Below, in pieces: positions 63,844-64,000 of a DNA stretch of 64,000 bases. The position numbers and the translations under genes are program-made. Numbering within the stretch: the first letter of the stretch is position 1; each line of letters opens with the position of its first letter. This DNA is from Cepaea nemoralis (lineage: Eukaryota > Mollusca > Gastropoda > Stylommatophora > Helicidae): positions 132,501-196,500 of the forward strand of contig JACEFZ010003474.1 in the NCBI GenBank assembly GCA_014155875.1, in the 5' to 3' direction. The notes beneath the pieces are model-generated. The model was not told the origin of the DNA and ran no database searches. It worked only from the letters and a program-made list of their open reading frames with translations.

Positions 63844-64000
63844 CATAGATGTAATGTTTAATTGGATACACGATGTTTGTACATGTGGGGAAAACATCTT
63901 GTCTTAATTACTACCCCATTAACAGATTATGTGCTACATAATAAGTAGATTTGGACGAAACAAAAATGAATGGCGGAAAATGGGAAGTAGAGGTTGTCAC

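Overview
The window is repeat-rich eukaryotic nuclear DNA, almost certainly from an invertebrate animal. The evidence is split coding exons with GT/AG junctions, many non-LTR retrotransposons, tRNA-derived SINEs, mariner, hAT, Penelope, LTR and Polinton-type pieces, and long microsatellites. The mix and the Gag-like protein suggest a lophotrochozoan such as a mollusc, but the sequence does not prove this. There are no bacterial operons, CRISPR arrays or rRNA genes.

One host gene is recognisable. It is a major-facilitator transporter of the SLC46 / proton-coupled folate transporter type on the minus strand, running from a start codon at 26284 to a stop at 2632. Seven exons can be read, with phase-compatible junctions where they are adjacent. 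At least one exon (around TM5-TM6, between 25460 and 13745) was not found. Its introns are filled by a mariner (5374-6681, with TIRs and TA flanks), a Penelope-like element (about 7935-10560), a reverse-transcriptase LINE (15283-17000), another LINE (21720-24616) that carries a hAT, and many SINEs. A roughly 110-bp piece of exon 1 is duplicated directly after the 3' end of that last LINE.

Layout: 1-2433 is a broken LINE downstream of the gene. 2632-26284 is the transporter gene. 26770-30860 holds an RTE fragment, a GC-rich repeat, GT repeats, an array of SINE tails and a chimeric repeat. 31030-32900 is an AT-rich minisatellite. 32935-36192 is a nearly intact RTE-type LINE. 36457-37650 is a compact three-gene Polinton/Maverick-like remnant. 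37707-38620 holds LINE pieces with an RNase H end, and the chimeric repeat again in inverted orientation. 38620-43040 is an LTR retrotransposon in the unusual order integrase remnant, polypurine tract, LTR, primer site, Gag. 43080-46110 holds two LINE fragments, one split by a CA-rich insertion. 46780-47990 is a 72-bp minisatellite. 48650-56160 has a U2-snRNA-like fragment, LINE 3' ends and a decayed RTE LINE with two nested insertions. 56510-61290 is a SINE and GC-rich-repeat cluster. 61361-63237 is a hAT element with an 8-bp target duplication, and inside it are two 540-bp LTRs in inverted orientation.

The most unusual structures are three: the inverted near-identical LTR pair with a tRNA-Pro-type primer site (61456-62883); the Penelope element bounded by inverted copies of a repeat whose core fits a hammerhead ribozyme; and the Polinton-like cluster. 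All calls come from reading the sequence. No database search was possible.
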